Shown one piece after another: positions 49,836 through 60,562 of a stretch of DNA of 64,000 bases. Each line of letters opens with the position of its first letter. The stretch's first letter is position 1. The DNA comes from Wyeomyia smithii (lineage: Eukaryota; Arthropoda; Insecta; Diptera; Culicidae). The stretch spans positions 153,754,175-153,818,174 of the forward strand of contig NC_073696.1 in the NCBI RefSeq assembly GCF_029784165.1, written 5' to 3'. The position numbers and the translations under genes are program-made. Under the pieces are notes generated by a model. That model saw only the letters and a program-made list of their open reading frames with translations. It was not told where the DNA came from and did no database searches.

Positions 49836-50730
49836 CAGCATACAGTATACAGAAAATCACCGAAAAATATTTTTTTTTAATTTATACGTTTTTATACGAT
49901 TACATGCGAAACTTTGACTTTTTATGCGCAATTCGCCTCTGAATCAAAATTCAATGATTTGTTTTTTTTTTTTGCAATAAAATGTTCGTTGTTCTTTCAT
50001 CTACAATTTTTTTTGCAGAATGACCCATGTCTCGAGTATGAACATTTTACATTTCTGATGTTTTCGTAGTTTTGTGAATAGTTACATTTTACGGCATTCG
50101 ATTTACTTTTGTACTTTTGAATTTGAATTTGATTTTTATTAGAGAGCTTTTAACCAGAAGGTCATTCAGCTCTTAATCTTACTGTTTTACTTTTTTCCGT
50201 TAATCCAAACTAGAACTCACATTTAGCTGCAGGCAAGGTTACGATTCAATTGTTTGAATATCGATTGAGAGGCAGCTTAAGCATTAAAAATCTGTTATTT
50301 CCTTATTTTCTACAAAGTTTTGTGGATTAAAAGATGGCGACTTCCGGTTTCAGGAGAATAACCTAAAGTGATATATAGCCAACAATTTCAATACTTCCGA
50401 AAGTGGACCTCCATACGTCATTTTATAGCGATAACACATTTTTTTTTTATTAAAATGTTAGTTAACGTTCAGAAAAGATATTTGAAGATAAATAACAAGT
50501 ATCTGATTACTAAATTTGATATATTATTCACAAAACTACATGAAACATGCAAATTTATGACTTCTAAAGTGATATTAGGTCAACAATTTCAATACTTTCG
50601 AAAATGGAACTCCATACGTCATTTTGAAACCCTAAATGGTGACTTCCAGTTTCTGTAAATCAGCCCAAAATCACAAAAAACAATCCAATATGGGTATTTC
50701 CGTTCTGCACGTTCTCAGAATATTGAAGTA

Positions 50731-50833
50731 GAGTATCGAACGTCTTCGTCAGTAGTTTATTCGGTAGTTTTACTGGCGCAATCTTATGCAAAAAAGGTCC
50801 GAAAAAAACCACTGACGAAGACGTTCGACACCC
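50731..50833. mobile_element. 103-bp MITE in Helitron H1
   Basis: Flanked by TA (50729-50730, 50834-50835). Inverted ends of about 28 bp carry TCGAACGTCTTCGTCAGT. The sister Helitron H2 has the empty site with one TA at the matching place (GAAGTACTAAAAG, minus strand). Confidence 0.8.
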
Positions 50834-50969
50834 TACTTAAAGAGATGATGGAAGTATAAGATGTAAATTATATTTTTGAAGTGAGTTGAGCTAATGCAGC
50901 AATGAAATATAAAAAAAAATCTATCTTTAAAACCTTTGATCCCGAGCATCGCCGGGAATGTTCAACTAG

Positions 50970-52268
50970 TTGCTAATATTTCAGATTTTTCTTTTGGATT
51001 TTTTCACCTAGTATCAATCACCTACATGAGAAAATTGCGTGGTGGGGCAATACAAACGCGTGGGGAGCTAAGACCCCCCCTAGCCCCCCTAGCCCCCCCG
51101 GTACCTACGGGCCTGATCGCAGCGATCTTATTGGCTTCTGGTACGACTGTTTTGGCTAGGTTAATTGCGTCTATGAAAGATTTTACACCGTTGGTGATTC
51201 AATTCAGAAGCAGTTTTTATATCCAGTGCCATGTTCCCTTTGTTATGGATTTTTAAACTCCAAATGATGATTTTACTTAATATTTTAAGACTGAATTTTC
51301 TTTTGGCTAACTTAATGTCACTGTTTGATCTCGACAAGTTAGCGTCAATAATGGGTTTAAGGAAATCATTAGACTTGGTTTGTAGTTCTGGTTCGCCGTC
51401 GTATTCTCTATTAGTGTTGACTATTGTGTTATCTAAAATTCTGGTGCACTCTGAAAAAAATATTCTATCGCCCCATATGATTCTACCTCTATATTCCATT
51501 CAGACGGACTGAGTCTAAATTGAAAAGTTTTTAAGATTTTTTTGTACTGAGAGAAATTTTCCTCTAATTGCTGTTTCATGAGCAGAATATTCTCAAGCGT
51601 TCTGCTTCTGTGTTTGTTTTTCTTAAGTATTCTTTTTTGATATTGTGTTCAATAGTTCTTAGTTCTTCCATTTAAGTAGGAAATTGGTCGAACATGTTTG
51701 TGTTTGATGCTTAAAAAATTTTTTTACTCACGACATTATAATATATTGTTTCTTGGTCATTGTTATTTATTTGGTTGCTGCTGTAGATGATGTTGTGACT
51801 GCTGCTGTTGTTTGATGACGCTGCTTCTGCTGTTGCTGTCTGCCGTTGATGGTTGATGGTACCGTTGATGGTTGATGGTACCGTATTCTTCTTGCTAGGT
51901 TTCTTTTGATGCTTTTTAGCCGTCTGGCAAGTTCCTGTATGCGGTTTATGTCGAGAACTTGTCGAATTCCCCACTGTTGCTGTGTTGATTGGCTTGCTCG
52001 TTGATGATGTTGTGGAGATTGCTTTTGATCGACTTGTAGAAGCTGCTGGTGTTGTCGATTGTTCTGTTGCAAATGCTGTCGCATTGTTGCTGCTGTTTTT
52101 TTTCTTTTTTTTTTTACACTATTAATCTCTTTAGTGGGCGAGATAGTTGCCTTTAATGTTCTTAAGCACTGCACTTTACTTGGTTTGTTTTTGGGAACTC
52201 GCATTTTTCTTCTTTTGGTAAGGAGCAACTTTGAAAATACCATGCTCACATGCGAGTATTATTATTTA
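50970..52268 (-). pseudogene. Gypsy gag, N-terminal part
   Basis: The likely start is ATG at 52243 (MVFSKLLLTKRRKMRV). A Gln/Ser/Thr-rich segment (51770-52090) follows, then NTNREYDGEPELQTKSNDFL-like and a capsid-like VKSFIDAINLAKTVVPEANK in shifting frames to about 51085. Near 51060-51110 there is a C-rich minisatellite with repeated CTAGCCCCC. Position, orientation and composition fit gag; sequence similarity is weak. Confidence 0.5.
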
Positions 52269-53149
52269 CTAGTTGAACGCTCCCGGCGATGCACGGGATT
52301 AAAGGTTTCGAAGTCAAGATTTTTTTTATGGTTCATTGTTGCATTAGCTCAACCCACTTAAAAAATATTTCACATCTTATATGTCCATCATCACTTTTAG
52401 TACTTCAATATTCCGAGAACGCACAGAACGGAAGTTTCCTTATTGGATTGCATTTTGTGATTTAAGGCTGATTTACAGAAACTGGAAGTCGCCATTTTGG
52501 ATTTCAAGAGACGTAAGGAGTTCTACTTTTGGAAGTATTGAAATTGTTGGCCAAATAGCTCTTTAGGTTATTTTGCTGAAACCGGAAGTCGCCATTTTTT
52601 ATTTCTATTTTTATTTGCACTCACTTGTAACCTTATTCATACGATTGAAATGATTTAATTTTGAAAATGTCACCGAAAAAAATAATTCTGCTCCGTGCAT
52701 TAAGTAAAGTGACCCATAATTGTAGAAATGCTACATTTTGCGGTGTTTTTATTACTTTTGCATGATAATACATCACGAAATAATGAAATGATCAAGCTTT
52801 TACAACATTATCAAGCTTTTATAACAATGAATAACTTTTTAGATAACTTTTTTTGATGATTTTATAGACTAAATGATCTTGAATGCCAAAAGCGACCCAT
52901 AATTGTGTCTTTTGCTATGCAAATGATATTTTTCTTCCTAACCGATTTACACACATCAGCTGCAATAAAACTAATTGTCGATCTAAAGTATACATCAGAA
53001 CACAGAAATAGATAGTAAAGCATTCGTGGTTGATAATTTTTCCGATTTAATATTCATTTTTAAACTTTCAGGCAACACGTTGACTGACCCATAATTGTAT
53101 AATACGTATAAATTTCAAAAAAAGTATTTTGATGCGTTTTTCTGTATTC

Positions 53150-53410
53150 TGTATTCCCCGTGGCTCTGTGGTTAGCGATGTCGATTGGCTCTCACACGGT
53201 TGTGATATCGGGTTCAATCCCCGATCAGGTCGAAAAGATTTTCTTCGGCTCAGCACTGGGACACGGTGTATCGTTGTACTTATCCAACAACATGCAAAAT
53301 GTGCTAAAAACAATATAGATAACGAATTCTCCCAACTAATCTGGTTGATCAAGAACGCTATTAGAAGGCTAGCGTGCGATGTTGTTGTGCTGTATACATA
53401 AATCATCTTC
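53150..53410 (+). repeat. tRNA-derived SINE-like sequence in H2
   Basis: A box TGGCTCTGTGGTTAG (53161) and B box GGTTCAATCC (53211), then the same body as in H1. It is antisense to the Helitron in both copies, so it was present in their common ancestor. Confidence 0.7.
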
Positions 53411-54775
53411 AAACATACGTAGTTTTGTGAATTATATCTCAACTTTTAGCATTGAGATACCTTCTATTTTTCCTCAAAACGAACGAACATTTTAATTAAA
53501 GAGTAATCACATGTCATCGCATTGAATTTTGATTTAGAGGCAAATTCAGCTAAAAAACTCATGATTTTGCATGTTTTACGTAGTTTTGTGAATAATATTT
53601 CAAGTTTTAGTAATCAGATACTTTTTACTTTTCCTCAAATGTCTTTCCTGAACGTTAACAAACATTTTAATGAAAAAATAACCACATGTCATCGCTTTGA
53701 ATTTTGATTTAGAGGCGAATTCAGCTAAAAACTCATTATTTTGCATGTTTTACGTAGTTTTGTGAATAATATTTCAAGTTTTAGTAATCAGATACTTTTT
53801 ACTTTTCCTCAAATGTCTTTCCTGAACGTTAACAAACATTTTATTGAAAAAATAACCACATGTCATCGCTTTGAATTTTGGTTTAGAGACAAATTCAGCA
53901 TAAAAAGTCATAATTTTGCATGTTTTACGTAGTTTTGTGAATAATATCTCAAGTTTTAGTAATCAGATACTTTTTATTTTTCCTCAAATGTCTTTCCTGA
54001 ACGTTAACAAACTTTTTAATGAAAAAATAATCACATATCATCGCTTTGAATTTTGGTTTAGAGACAAATTCAGCATAAAAAGTCATAATTTTGCATGTTT
54101 TACGTAGTTTTGTGAATAACATCTTAAATTTTAGTAATCATATACTTTTTATTTTTCCTCAAATGTCTTTCTAGAACGTTAACAAACATTTCAATGGAAA
54201 AATAATCACATGTCATCGCTTTGAATTTTGATTTAGAGGCAAATTCAGCATAAAAATTCATAATTTTGCATGTTTTACGTAGTTTTGTGAATACTATCTC
54301 AAGTTTTAATAATCAGATACTTTTTATTTTTCCTCAAATGTCTATCCTGAACGTTAACAAACTTTTAATTAAAAAATAATCACATGTCATCGCTTTGAAT
54401 TTTGATTTAGAGGCAAATTCAGCATAAAAAGTCATAATTTTGCATGTTTTACCTAGTTTTGTGAATAATATCTCAAGTTTTAGTAATTAGATACTTTTTA
54501 TTTTTTCTCAAATGTCTTTCCTGAACGTTAGCAAACATTTTAATAGAAAAATAACCACATGTCATCGCTTTGAATTTTGATTTAGAGGCAAATTCAGCAT
54601 AAAAAGTCATAATTTTGCATGTTTTACGTAGTTTTGTGAATAACATCTCAAGTTTTTGTAATCAGATACTTTTTATTTTCCCTCAAATGTTTTTTTCTGA
54701 ACATCAACAAACATTTCAATGTAAAAAAAAACACATGTCACCGCTTATTATTTTTGATTTAGAACGATTCAAAAT
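53411..54775 (-). repeat. About 175-bp satellite array inside Helitron H2, about 8 copies
   Basis: Reverse orientation of the H1 unit; GCATGTTTTACGTAGTTTTG recurs at about 53571, 53745, 53920, 54095, 54270, 54444 and 54619. Confidence 0.9.
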
Positions 54776-54948
54776 GATGATGATTACTGTACACCTCAGA
54801 GACTGAGGGAATAATATCAATAAGATCAAGCGTTACGGAATTCCATTTTTATATAGTAGATTGTTTGTTTGTTTGCACAATTTTCACGTGTTCTTGAGCA
54901 CTGTACATAGTGAAGCTGTTCTAACGCCTTCTTCACTTAACTCACTTA

Positions 54949-56654
54949 GAGCAAGCGCACCGGTGAGTTGCCATTTGAGTTGCTATTTTCACAACGCTGG
55001 CCGTTGCTATTTTGGATAGCAACCGATTTTCGCACCGGTCGTTGCTAATGGGGATTACCAATTCCACTATTTCTTTTTCACACCGGCAGTTGCCAATTTC
55101 TGAAGACCGTCACTAGCCAGCGTTGGCAAAATGTTTGTTTGTGATGTATTTCGCATATTTTTTGCGGATCTAGTAATAACCAACTTATCCGTCAGTCAAT
55201 CGTTTCCGGATCTACGACTTTCTACTTCATAAAATGTTCCCTCCATTTCACATAACTTTGTTTTAACTTTGTTTCCGTTCTCCCAAGATATCGATAGCAT
55301 AATTCTTTTGCAGATTTTTTTACTTGTGCGTACATAATTTTTTTCATCCTTATATGTTTATTTAAAGTAATTCCGTAAACTGGGCACGTCCCGCAACGTT
55401 GGCTTAAATGACTATTCTACTGAAAGCTGGCGAACTGTCATTAGTTGTATTCTGTATTTCATGCTGTCTCGGTTCCCACAGTTTGCTATTATTATTTGAA
55501 AATTTAGCCGCCAAAAAGAACTTAAATATAGAGCTCGTAAATTGTTTTCGATTATTTGATTGATTCTACTGCCGCGAATAGCATGCCAGTCCCACCTGCA
55601 TTTTCAGCAAGCCGAGAAAAACGCGTTTTTATATGATTTTATAACATTGCTTTTTACGAGATGGGACAATATGTTTGGATGTTTTCCAGCAGTTTTTCAT
55701 AACAAAGTTCATGAGGTCATCCATTGTTACGAAACTATGCATTGTTAGCTACCATTTACGCGTAATAACTCAATTTTACCGAAAATGCAAATGGGACTGA
55801 CTTGCTATGCGCCGCAGTCTAGTGATGAAGAAAGTGATTTCGCAAAACAAATTTCCTTATACGCGATTAAGTAAATGGCTTTGAAAAGATTCGGGGCGAC
55901 TCCCAGCCTAGAAAATACCCAAAAAAACCGCCGGAGGAAGGTGCCATCCAGCGTTTTAACAACGGTCTATACCGATGACAATTCCCAACGCCGCATTCGA
56001 ACGCATCTTAGGTTGTTTTTGAAGATTGAAACAGCGGTAAAGGAGGAAAATGGTTTTTATACAACGACCGAACGAAACGGGAAAATAGTTGGTAATACTC
56101 CCGAGCAGATTTGCTTAAACCTTCCAGGTTTATTGAATAATGTTGGCCAATCTTGTGAGGATTTGAGCTTTCCGCATCGTTTAGGTTGCAGACCGAAATG
56201 CCAACCAAAATGGTCATCTCAATAAAAAACCATACAAAATGTTTACCTGCCCGAAAAAACACCCTGTGCAAAATTTTAGCTCAATCGGAAATAAAATTGA
56301 GTAGTGGTTCATGCCGACACTTGCGTCCTACGACGTGTTTAACAAGCGAGGCAAAACACTTCGTCTTCCGAGGCCGACCAATTGAGTCCGCATTCAAAAC
56401 ACTCATCATCTTCGTAATATTATTACGAACATTCACTATCGAGCACAAAAAAAACAACAGTTTGACATTTCATCAAATAGCAACGATTCGGCTCGTTGCT
56501 ATCGCGTTGCCAAATTTAATAACTCGCTACTACCCGAGGTGGGGATTGCTATTTCCCAAACCAACATAGCAACGCCCGGTGCGGTTGCCGCGTTATGGTG
56601 GGAGTTGCCAAACTAGCTTTAGAAACTTCAATTTAGCCACTGGTGGGCTTGCTC
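54949..56654. mobile_element. PIF/Harbinger-like non-autonomous element, 1706 bp
   Basis: Ends GAGCAAGCGCACCGGTG and CACTGGTGGGCTTGCTC, flanked by TTA on both sides (54946-54948, 56655-56657), the 3-bp duplication typical of PIF/Harbinger. Subterminal regions are rich in GTTGCTA/GTTGCCA motifs in inverted orientation at the two ends. No transposase is seen. Confidence 0.75.
55875..56225 (+). CDS. Unrecognised 116-codon frame inside the Harbinger-like element
   Basis: Reads MALKRFGATPSLENTQKNRR at the start, rich in Arg/Lys/Thr, with a pair of Cys near the C terminus. I do not recognise a domain. It could be chance, a shuffled host fragment or a relic of an accessory protein of the parent element. 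It lies alone in the interior and has no clear neighbour. Confidence 0.25.
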   Translation: MALKRFGATPSLENTQKNRRRKVPSSVLTTVYTDDNSQRRIRTHLRLFLKIETAVKEENGFYTTTERNGKIVGNTPEQICLNLPGLLNNVGQSCEDLSFPHRLGCRPKCQPKWSSQ

Positions 56655-56932
56655 TTAGGCGGTGTTTTACTGTTTAATTTAGTCAATCAAGTTTAATTCT
56701 ATATAACGACATTCACTTATGTTGAATTCGTTTTCGCGTTCTGCTGCACTACACTTGTTTTTTTTTTTTTCATTTTAGTTCATCAGCACATTTCAGTTTA
56801 CTGTTGAAAGCTTTAGTAACTAATACCACTTTAATTTGTCTTCTCTTGATGGGGGAAAGATCGCGTTCACTGTTTTTACTATCGCGAACTTCTGCAATCC
56901 GATGATTGCAAGTTATTTCTCACGGTCGACAT
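56655..56932 (-). promoter_or_regulatory. Gypsy leader with primer-binding site
   Basis: Directly inside the 5' LTR (after one base) the minus strand reads TGTCGACCGTGAGA (56931-56918), two changes from TGGCGACCGTGACA, the site I recall as the tRNA-Arg primer site of mdg1/412-type elements. The rest is AT-rich untranslated leader. Confidence 0.55.
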
Positions 56933-57373
56933 TTGGTAAACTTCTTAATACTTGAATCGAAAACTGGTAAACTTCTTAATATTTGAATCGAATACTTATC
57001 CGGCGGAACGATGGGTTTCTTTTCTTAGCGGTGACGGAGTTGACGAAAGTCAAAACCGTTCGCAATGATAAAACCTTTTTTTGCAAATGCAATTGCCAAA
57101 ATATTTAATTCTATGTGTTACATGTGTGGCCAGCATGGGCCCCTACTGGAAAACAGCTGGAGAGACGAGCATTAAAATTGCAACGCTGCATTTTGCGTGC
57201 TGTATGAGTCAGGCACCAAACGTTGCGGTACACTCAGCAAGGCATGGTAGCGAGTGTGCTGTAACGCTTAGGCTTTCAGTAAGTAACGGAACTTACTTGC
57301 GCGGGTCAGTGGTTTGATCGAAATTTGTTTGTTTATGGTTTACGGTGCCGTACAAAAGAGTTGGTATACGACA
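56933..57373 (-). repeat. Gypsy 5' LTR (441 bp)
   Basis: Same ends as the 3' LTR; shorter by an internal deletion near 57078, plus scattered substitutions (for example GGTATACGACA against AGTATACGACA at the outer end). Confidence 0.85.
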
Positions 57374-58502
57374 ATGTCCAACCTAATTTACGAAGAGCAT
57401 ACAATAGAAATTGCTTTTGTACTGATTCTATTCTTTCGTCGTGTGTGATTGTATAGGGTGACCATACAATGCTGCAGTATTCCAGTATCGATCTTACATA
57501 GGCTATATATAATGTTTTGATGGTATACGGATCCTGAAAGTTGCAACAAAAGCGCTTTATAAATCCTAGCATGTTATTAGCTTTGTGGATTATTTTGTTA
57601 TAGTGGTCAATGAAGGTTAGTTTGGAGTCTAAGACAACTCCTAAGTCCCTAACTCTTTCACAATTTGCTACAGTTTGGTTTCTTAATGATATTGTAATGT
57701 TTGGTGTTGTTCTTTTTCGACAGAATGATATGTGGTTGCATTTTTTTACATTTAACTCTAGTAAACTTTTTTTACACTATGTGTAGAATATGTATATTTC
57801 ATTCTGGAATGCATTGATGTCTTCTTCATTTCTTATTTCCAAAAAGCGCTTCATATCGTCGGCATAAATTAACACTTTTAGTTTTTTGAGAATAATAGAT
57901 ATGTCGTTAACGTACAAAATGAAAAAAAGAGGTCCTAAATGAGAGCCTTGGGGGACACCAAAAGTGACTAGAATCGGATTTGAGTTTTGTCCGTTAAATT
58001 TAACTATTTTTTGGCGATTGGTTAAATATGATTCGAGCCACTTCAGGAGTTCTGGCTCAAGTCCCATTTTTTTGCAATTTGAAAAGTAGCATTGGTATGT
58101 CTATGCGATCAAATGCCTTACTGAAATCTGTGTAAAATTTTTTTTTTTTATTTTTAACATGACTTTTATACCAGACAAGATTTTTTGTATTTCCAGTACG
58201 TCTCCTTTTCTTCAGGGGTACTTCCTGTTTAATTATATCAAATAAAACTTCATAAAAAGTATCCACCGCCACGTCAACATTTCCTCTATTCTTAAGAATA
58301 AATTGCCAGTTAACATTGTTTAATCTATTGCGAATATTTTCATAATTTGCCTTTCCATATTCAAAGACTTCCTCGTATTCATAGTCGTTGGGTTTTTGGT
58401 GCGCATGTATAAATAAAGAGTATTCGATTGCCGTGTGATACGCCTCATTTTTCCATAGAGGATACAATGATTCAGTTACACAGAAATCATCATAAATGTT
58501 AT
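57374..58502 (-). pseudogene. Reverse transcriptase of element C
   Basis: 58057-58467: linker (EVFEYGKANYENIRNRLNN) and, after an internal deletion, the palm start FYTDFSKAFDRIDI. 57777-58067: MGLEPELLKWLESYLTNRQK, FGVPQGSHLGPLFF, VLIYADDMKRFLEI (catalytic YADD). 57374-57572: thumb (SILEYCSIVWSPYTI, ALRKLGWT). Frame breaks lie near 58060 and 57777. The C terminus continues at 33714 beyond the gypsy element. CR1/Jockey-type. Confidence 0.8.
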
Positions 58503-59212
58503 GTACTCTTTTGGGATCATCGAAAACCTACCCACTGACCACTACTTCATCTACACAAACAGTCTCAGTGCCATTGAGGCTCTGCGATCGATGAAGTCGG
58601 AAAAGCTCTTCCCGTATTTCCTGGGGAAAATACGGCGGTTTTTAAGTGCAGATAGAAATTATCAGGTTACCTTAGCGTGGGTGCCTTCACATTGTTCCAT
58701 TCCGGGCAATGAAAAGGCTGACTCTTAAGCTAAGGTGGCTGCGATTGGTGGCGCTATTTATGTTAGACCTAACTGCTTATGATAAATTTTTCGGTATTTT
58801 GCGTCAGAGGACGCTCAAAAGTTGGCAATTATCATGGGATACAGATGAACTGGGACGGTGGCTACATTCAATTTCTCCTAAGGTATCGACGAAAGCATGG
58901 TTCAAAGGGTTGGATGTAGGTCGAGACGTGATGTCCAGACTTATGTCCAATCACTATACGTTAAACACGCATCTCTTTCGTATAGGGCTTGTGGAAAGTA
59001 ATCACTGCATTTGTGGCGATGGCTACCACGACATTGAGCATGTTGTTTGGTCGCATACCGAATTCTCTGGTGCTAGGTCCAATCTGATAGATTCCCTTCG
59101 TGCCCGAGGAAAACAACCAGACGTTCCCGTTAGAGACATTCTGGGTAGCGATAATCTCCAGTACATGACACAGCTATACTGTTTTTTTGAAAATGCCGAC
59201 ATTAAAATTTGA
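58503..59212 (+). pseudogene. ORF2 end of I-type element A: RNase H and C-terminal zinc motif
   Basis: Reads FGIIENLPTDHYFIYTNSLS (catalytic Asp of FTDS is now Asn), LAWVPSHCSIPGNEKADS then a stop; the frame shifts and continues with ELGRWLHSISPKVSTKAWF and CICGDGYHDIEHVVWS to a TGA at 59210. It continues from 33289 after skipping element C. Confidence 0.85.
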
Positions 59213-59572
59213 AAATTATTTTGTCTACTTGTCAGAATACCACTATGCTGGAGACACGTTAACGGAACCAACATCTATGTTTACGCAAACACTTCAGGCC
59301 AAAACTGCGCCACATCACCATTACTGCTCTACCAGTTGGAGAACAAAGTGTTAAAATAGTTTAAGGATAAAATTGTACCTACCCTCCTCTCACCTTTAAT
59401 CCCCACTAGCTCGTAGTCGGCCACGAGAAATAAAAAAAAATGCCTCCCTCTTTTTCCTGCTAATATAGACATAATAAGAATTGTATTTGGCTCAGTAAAA
59501 CATAAGATGTATCGTGCCGTGTCAAATAAACTATTTAAACTATATAACCTAAGCTAAATTTAAAAAAAAAAC
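59213..59572 (+). other. 3' UTR of I-type element A
   Basis: Same blocks as 46449-46828, including the CCCCACTAGCTCGTAGTCGG block and AATAAA at 59525; ends in an A-rich stretch at about 59572. Confidence 0.75.
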
Positions 59573-59962
59573 ACAACAAACAGTTCTTTCATGGTCCCGA
59601 AGTATGAGCTAAAAAGTTTTGCTAAACTTAACTTTTGATAATATAAATTTATGTGTTTATGTGACTTTGTTAGAAATATTGTATTCATATATTCTTGTTC
59701 TCATCCGATTAAACTTAGAGTATAGTCCGACAGAGCAACTATATCAATGCAAATTCTACGCAAATCACACATTCATTGACTTACTAATTTCAAAAACTCA
59801 AAATCTATTACATATTTTTCAATTTTGGGATAACATTTATAAAACAAAGTACTTAAATCAGTCATAAACCGAACAGATCACTAAAACACATATCAATAAC
59901 ACTATAATATTTTCTTAGATTCATCTGAATATTGAGAAGTTTCCATTTGATTCTACTACAAA
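59573..59962. other. AT-rich spacer
   Basis: No gene or repeat recognised. Confidence 0.4.
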
Positions 59963-60040
59963 AAATCGAATACCGTCCGCCGATACAAATTTCAGTTGCT
60001 ACATATAACCAACATTAGTGCTTATGTGGACTGTTGTAGA
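59963..60040 (-). repeat. Left inverted repeat flanking the Penelope fragment
   Basis: Inverse of about 60565-60632 with around 85 per cent match by eye (AATCGAATACCGTCCGCCGA is shared). Confidence 0.7.
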
Positions 60041-60069
60041 GCATAACTGATAACCCCCTTTTAATATGC

Positions 60070-60531
60070 GTGTATGTAGAAATAGGTAGACGGAAAGTTC
60101 CTAAATTGAAGTTAGGCAGTCATATGTTGCGGTTGTTTCTTTTGGTTTGCCCAAAATGCAGCCAACTCAAAACAATATTGGGCTCCACTCAGGACTCAAT
60201 TGATGGATTAAATAAAGCAGGGGTTTATAAAGTTGCTTGTTGCCACTGCAACAAGGTTTATATTGGGCAAACCAAAAGAAACCTGGGAATCCGTTGTAAA
60301 GAGCATATAGCAGAAGTCACCAAAGCAAGCAAAGTTTCCAAAAATGATCCACCACACCTTTTCAAATCAAAAGTGGCTGAACATATCTTTAATGAGGGAC
60401 ATCCACTAACTTCGGATAACATTCACCCGCTTCGCCCCGTTAATAATTTATGGAAATTGGACGTATCTGAAAGTTTAGAAATCTACATACAACATCCATC
60501 CACACTGCTCAATAAAGACGTAGGAAGTTAG
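60070..60531 (+). pseudogene. Penelope-like element: GIY-YIG endonuclease fragment
   Basis: 153-codon frame. From about residue 50 it reads AGVYKVACCHCNKVYIGQTK (GIY-YIG core with preceding Cys pair), NLGIRCKEHIAE, HLFKSKVAEHIFNEGHPL (His/Glu region) and SLEIYIQHPSTLLNKD, which are the C-terminal endonuclease blocks of Penelope-like elements. This domain nicks the target DNA. No RT is present; only the 3' part of the element survives. The start is not the native one. Inverted repeats flank it. Confidence 0.8.
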
Positions 60532-60562
60532 AGTGTAGACGTAGTAGGTAGAGTGTAGACGT

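Larger units (their letters stand above)
47295..50969 (+). mobile_element. Non-autonomous Helitron H1, 3675 bp
   Basis: Starts TCTACTATATAAAAATGGAA after A and ends GTTCAACTAG before T, preceded by a GC hairpin (CCCG...CGGG, 50941-50956). These are Helitron ends: 5' TC, 3' hairpin plus CTAG, insertion between A and T, no target duplication. Inside are a satellite array, a SINE-like sequence and a small MITE. No Rep-helicase. Confidence 0.8.
52269..54860 (-). mobile_element. Non-autonomous Helitron H2, 2592 bp, opposite to H1
   Basis: Minus strand starts TCTACTATATAAAAATGGAA (54860) after A and ends GTTCAACTAG (52269) before T, with hairpin CCCG...CGGG (52282-52297). Same family as H1: shared 5' 120 bp, satellite, SINE-like segment and 3' region with the GGCGACTTCCGGTTTC block. 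It lacks the 103-bp MITE and has fewer satellite units. Confidence 0.8.
33719..57373 (-). mobile_element. Ty3/gypsy retrotransposon (mdg1/412-like) with six or more nested insertions
   Basis: Minus-strand element. LTRs at 33719-34252 (3') and 56933-57373 (5'), both starting TGTCGTATAC and ending GTTTACCAA on the element strand. Target duplication ATGT (33715-33718, 57374-57377). Polypurine AAAGAGAGATGG precedes the 3' LTR. Order: gag, protease, RT, RNase H, integrase; no env-like frame in the 316 bp between integrase and the 3' LTR. Elements D, A', Helitrons H1 and H2 and a Harbinger-like element lie in gag and the leader. Confidence 0.85.
33290..58502 (-). mobile_element. 5'-truncated CR1/Jockey-group element C, split by a gypsy element
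   Basis: Target duplication GTACT at 33285-33289 and 58503-58507 inside the I-type RNase H. The 3' part (33290-33714) ends in a tail of TAAAG-type repeats; the 5' part (57374-58502) holds the RT. The minus-strand protein is continuous when the gypsy insertion with its duplicated ATGT is skipped. The endonuclease and ORF1 are absent, typical 5' truncation. Confidence 0.85.

Noticed and set aside
51711..52249. Gln-rich transcription-factor-like protein
   Set aside because: Position and orientation place it in the gypsy gag; the Gln/Ser richness is low-complexity and no DNA-binding domain is seen.
53155..53230. A functional tRNA gene
   Set aside because: A and B boxes are present but no acceptor stem pairs; it is repeated in H1 with a common 190-bp body, as a SINE would be.
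47393..54775. A CRISPR-like array
   Set aside because: Repeats are 174-175 bp, head to tail with no unique spacers, and lie in a eukaryotic transposon.
47295..54860. A single foldback or P/Galileo-type transposon with satellite-filled inverted repeats
   Set aside because: Both arms have complete Helitron ends (TC start, hairpin and CTAG end, A|T insertion), so two Helitrons explain it better.
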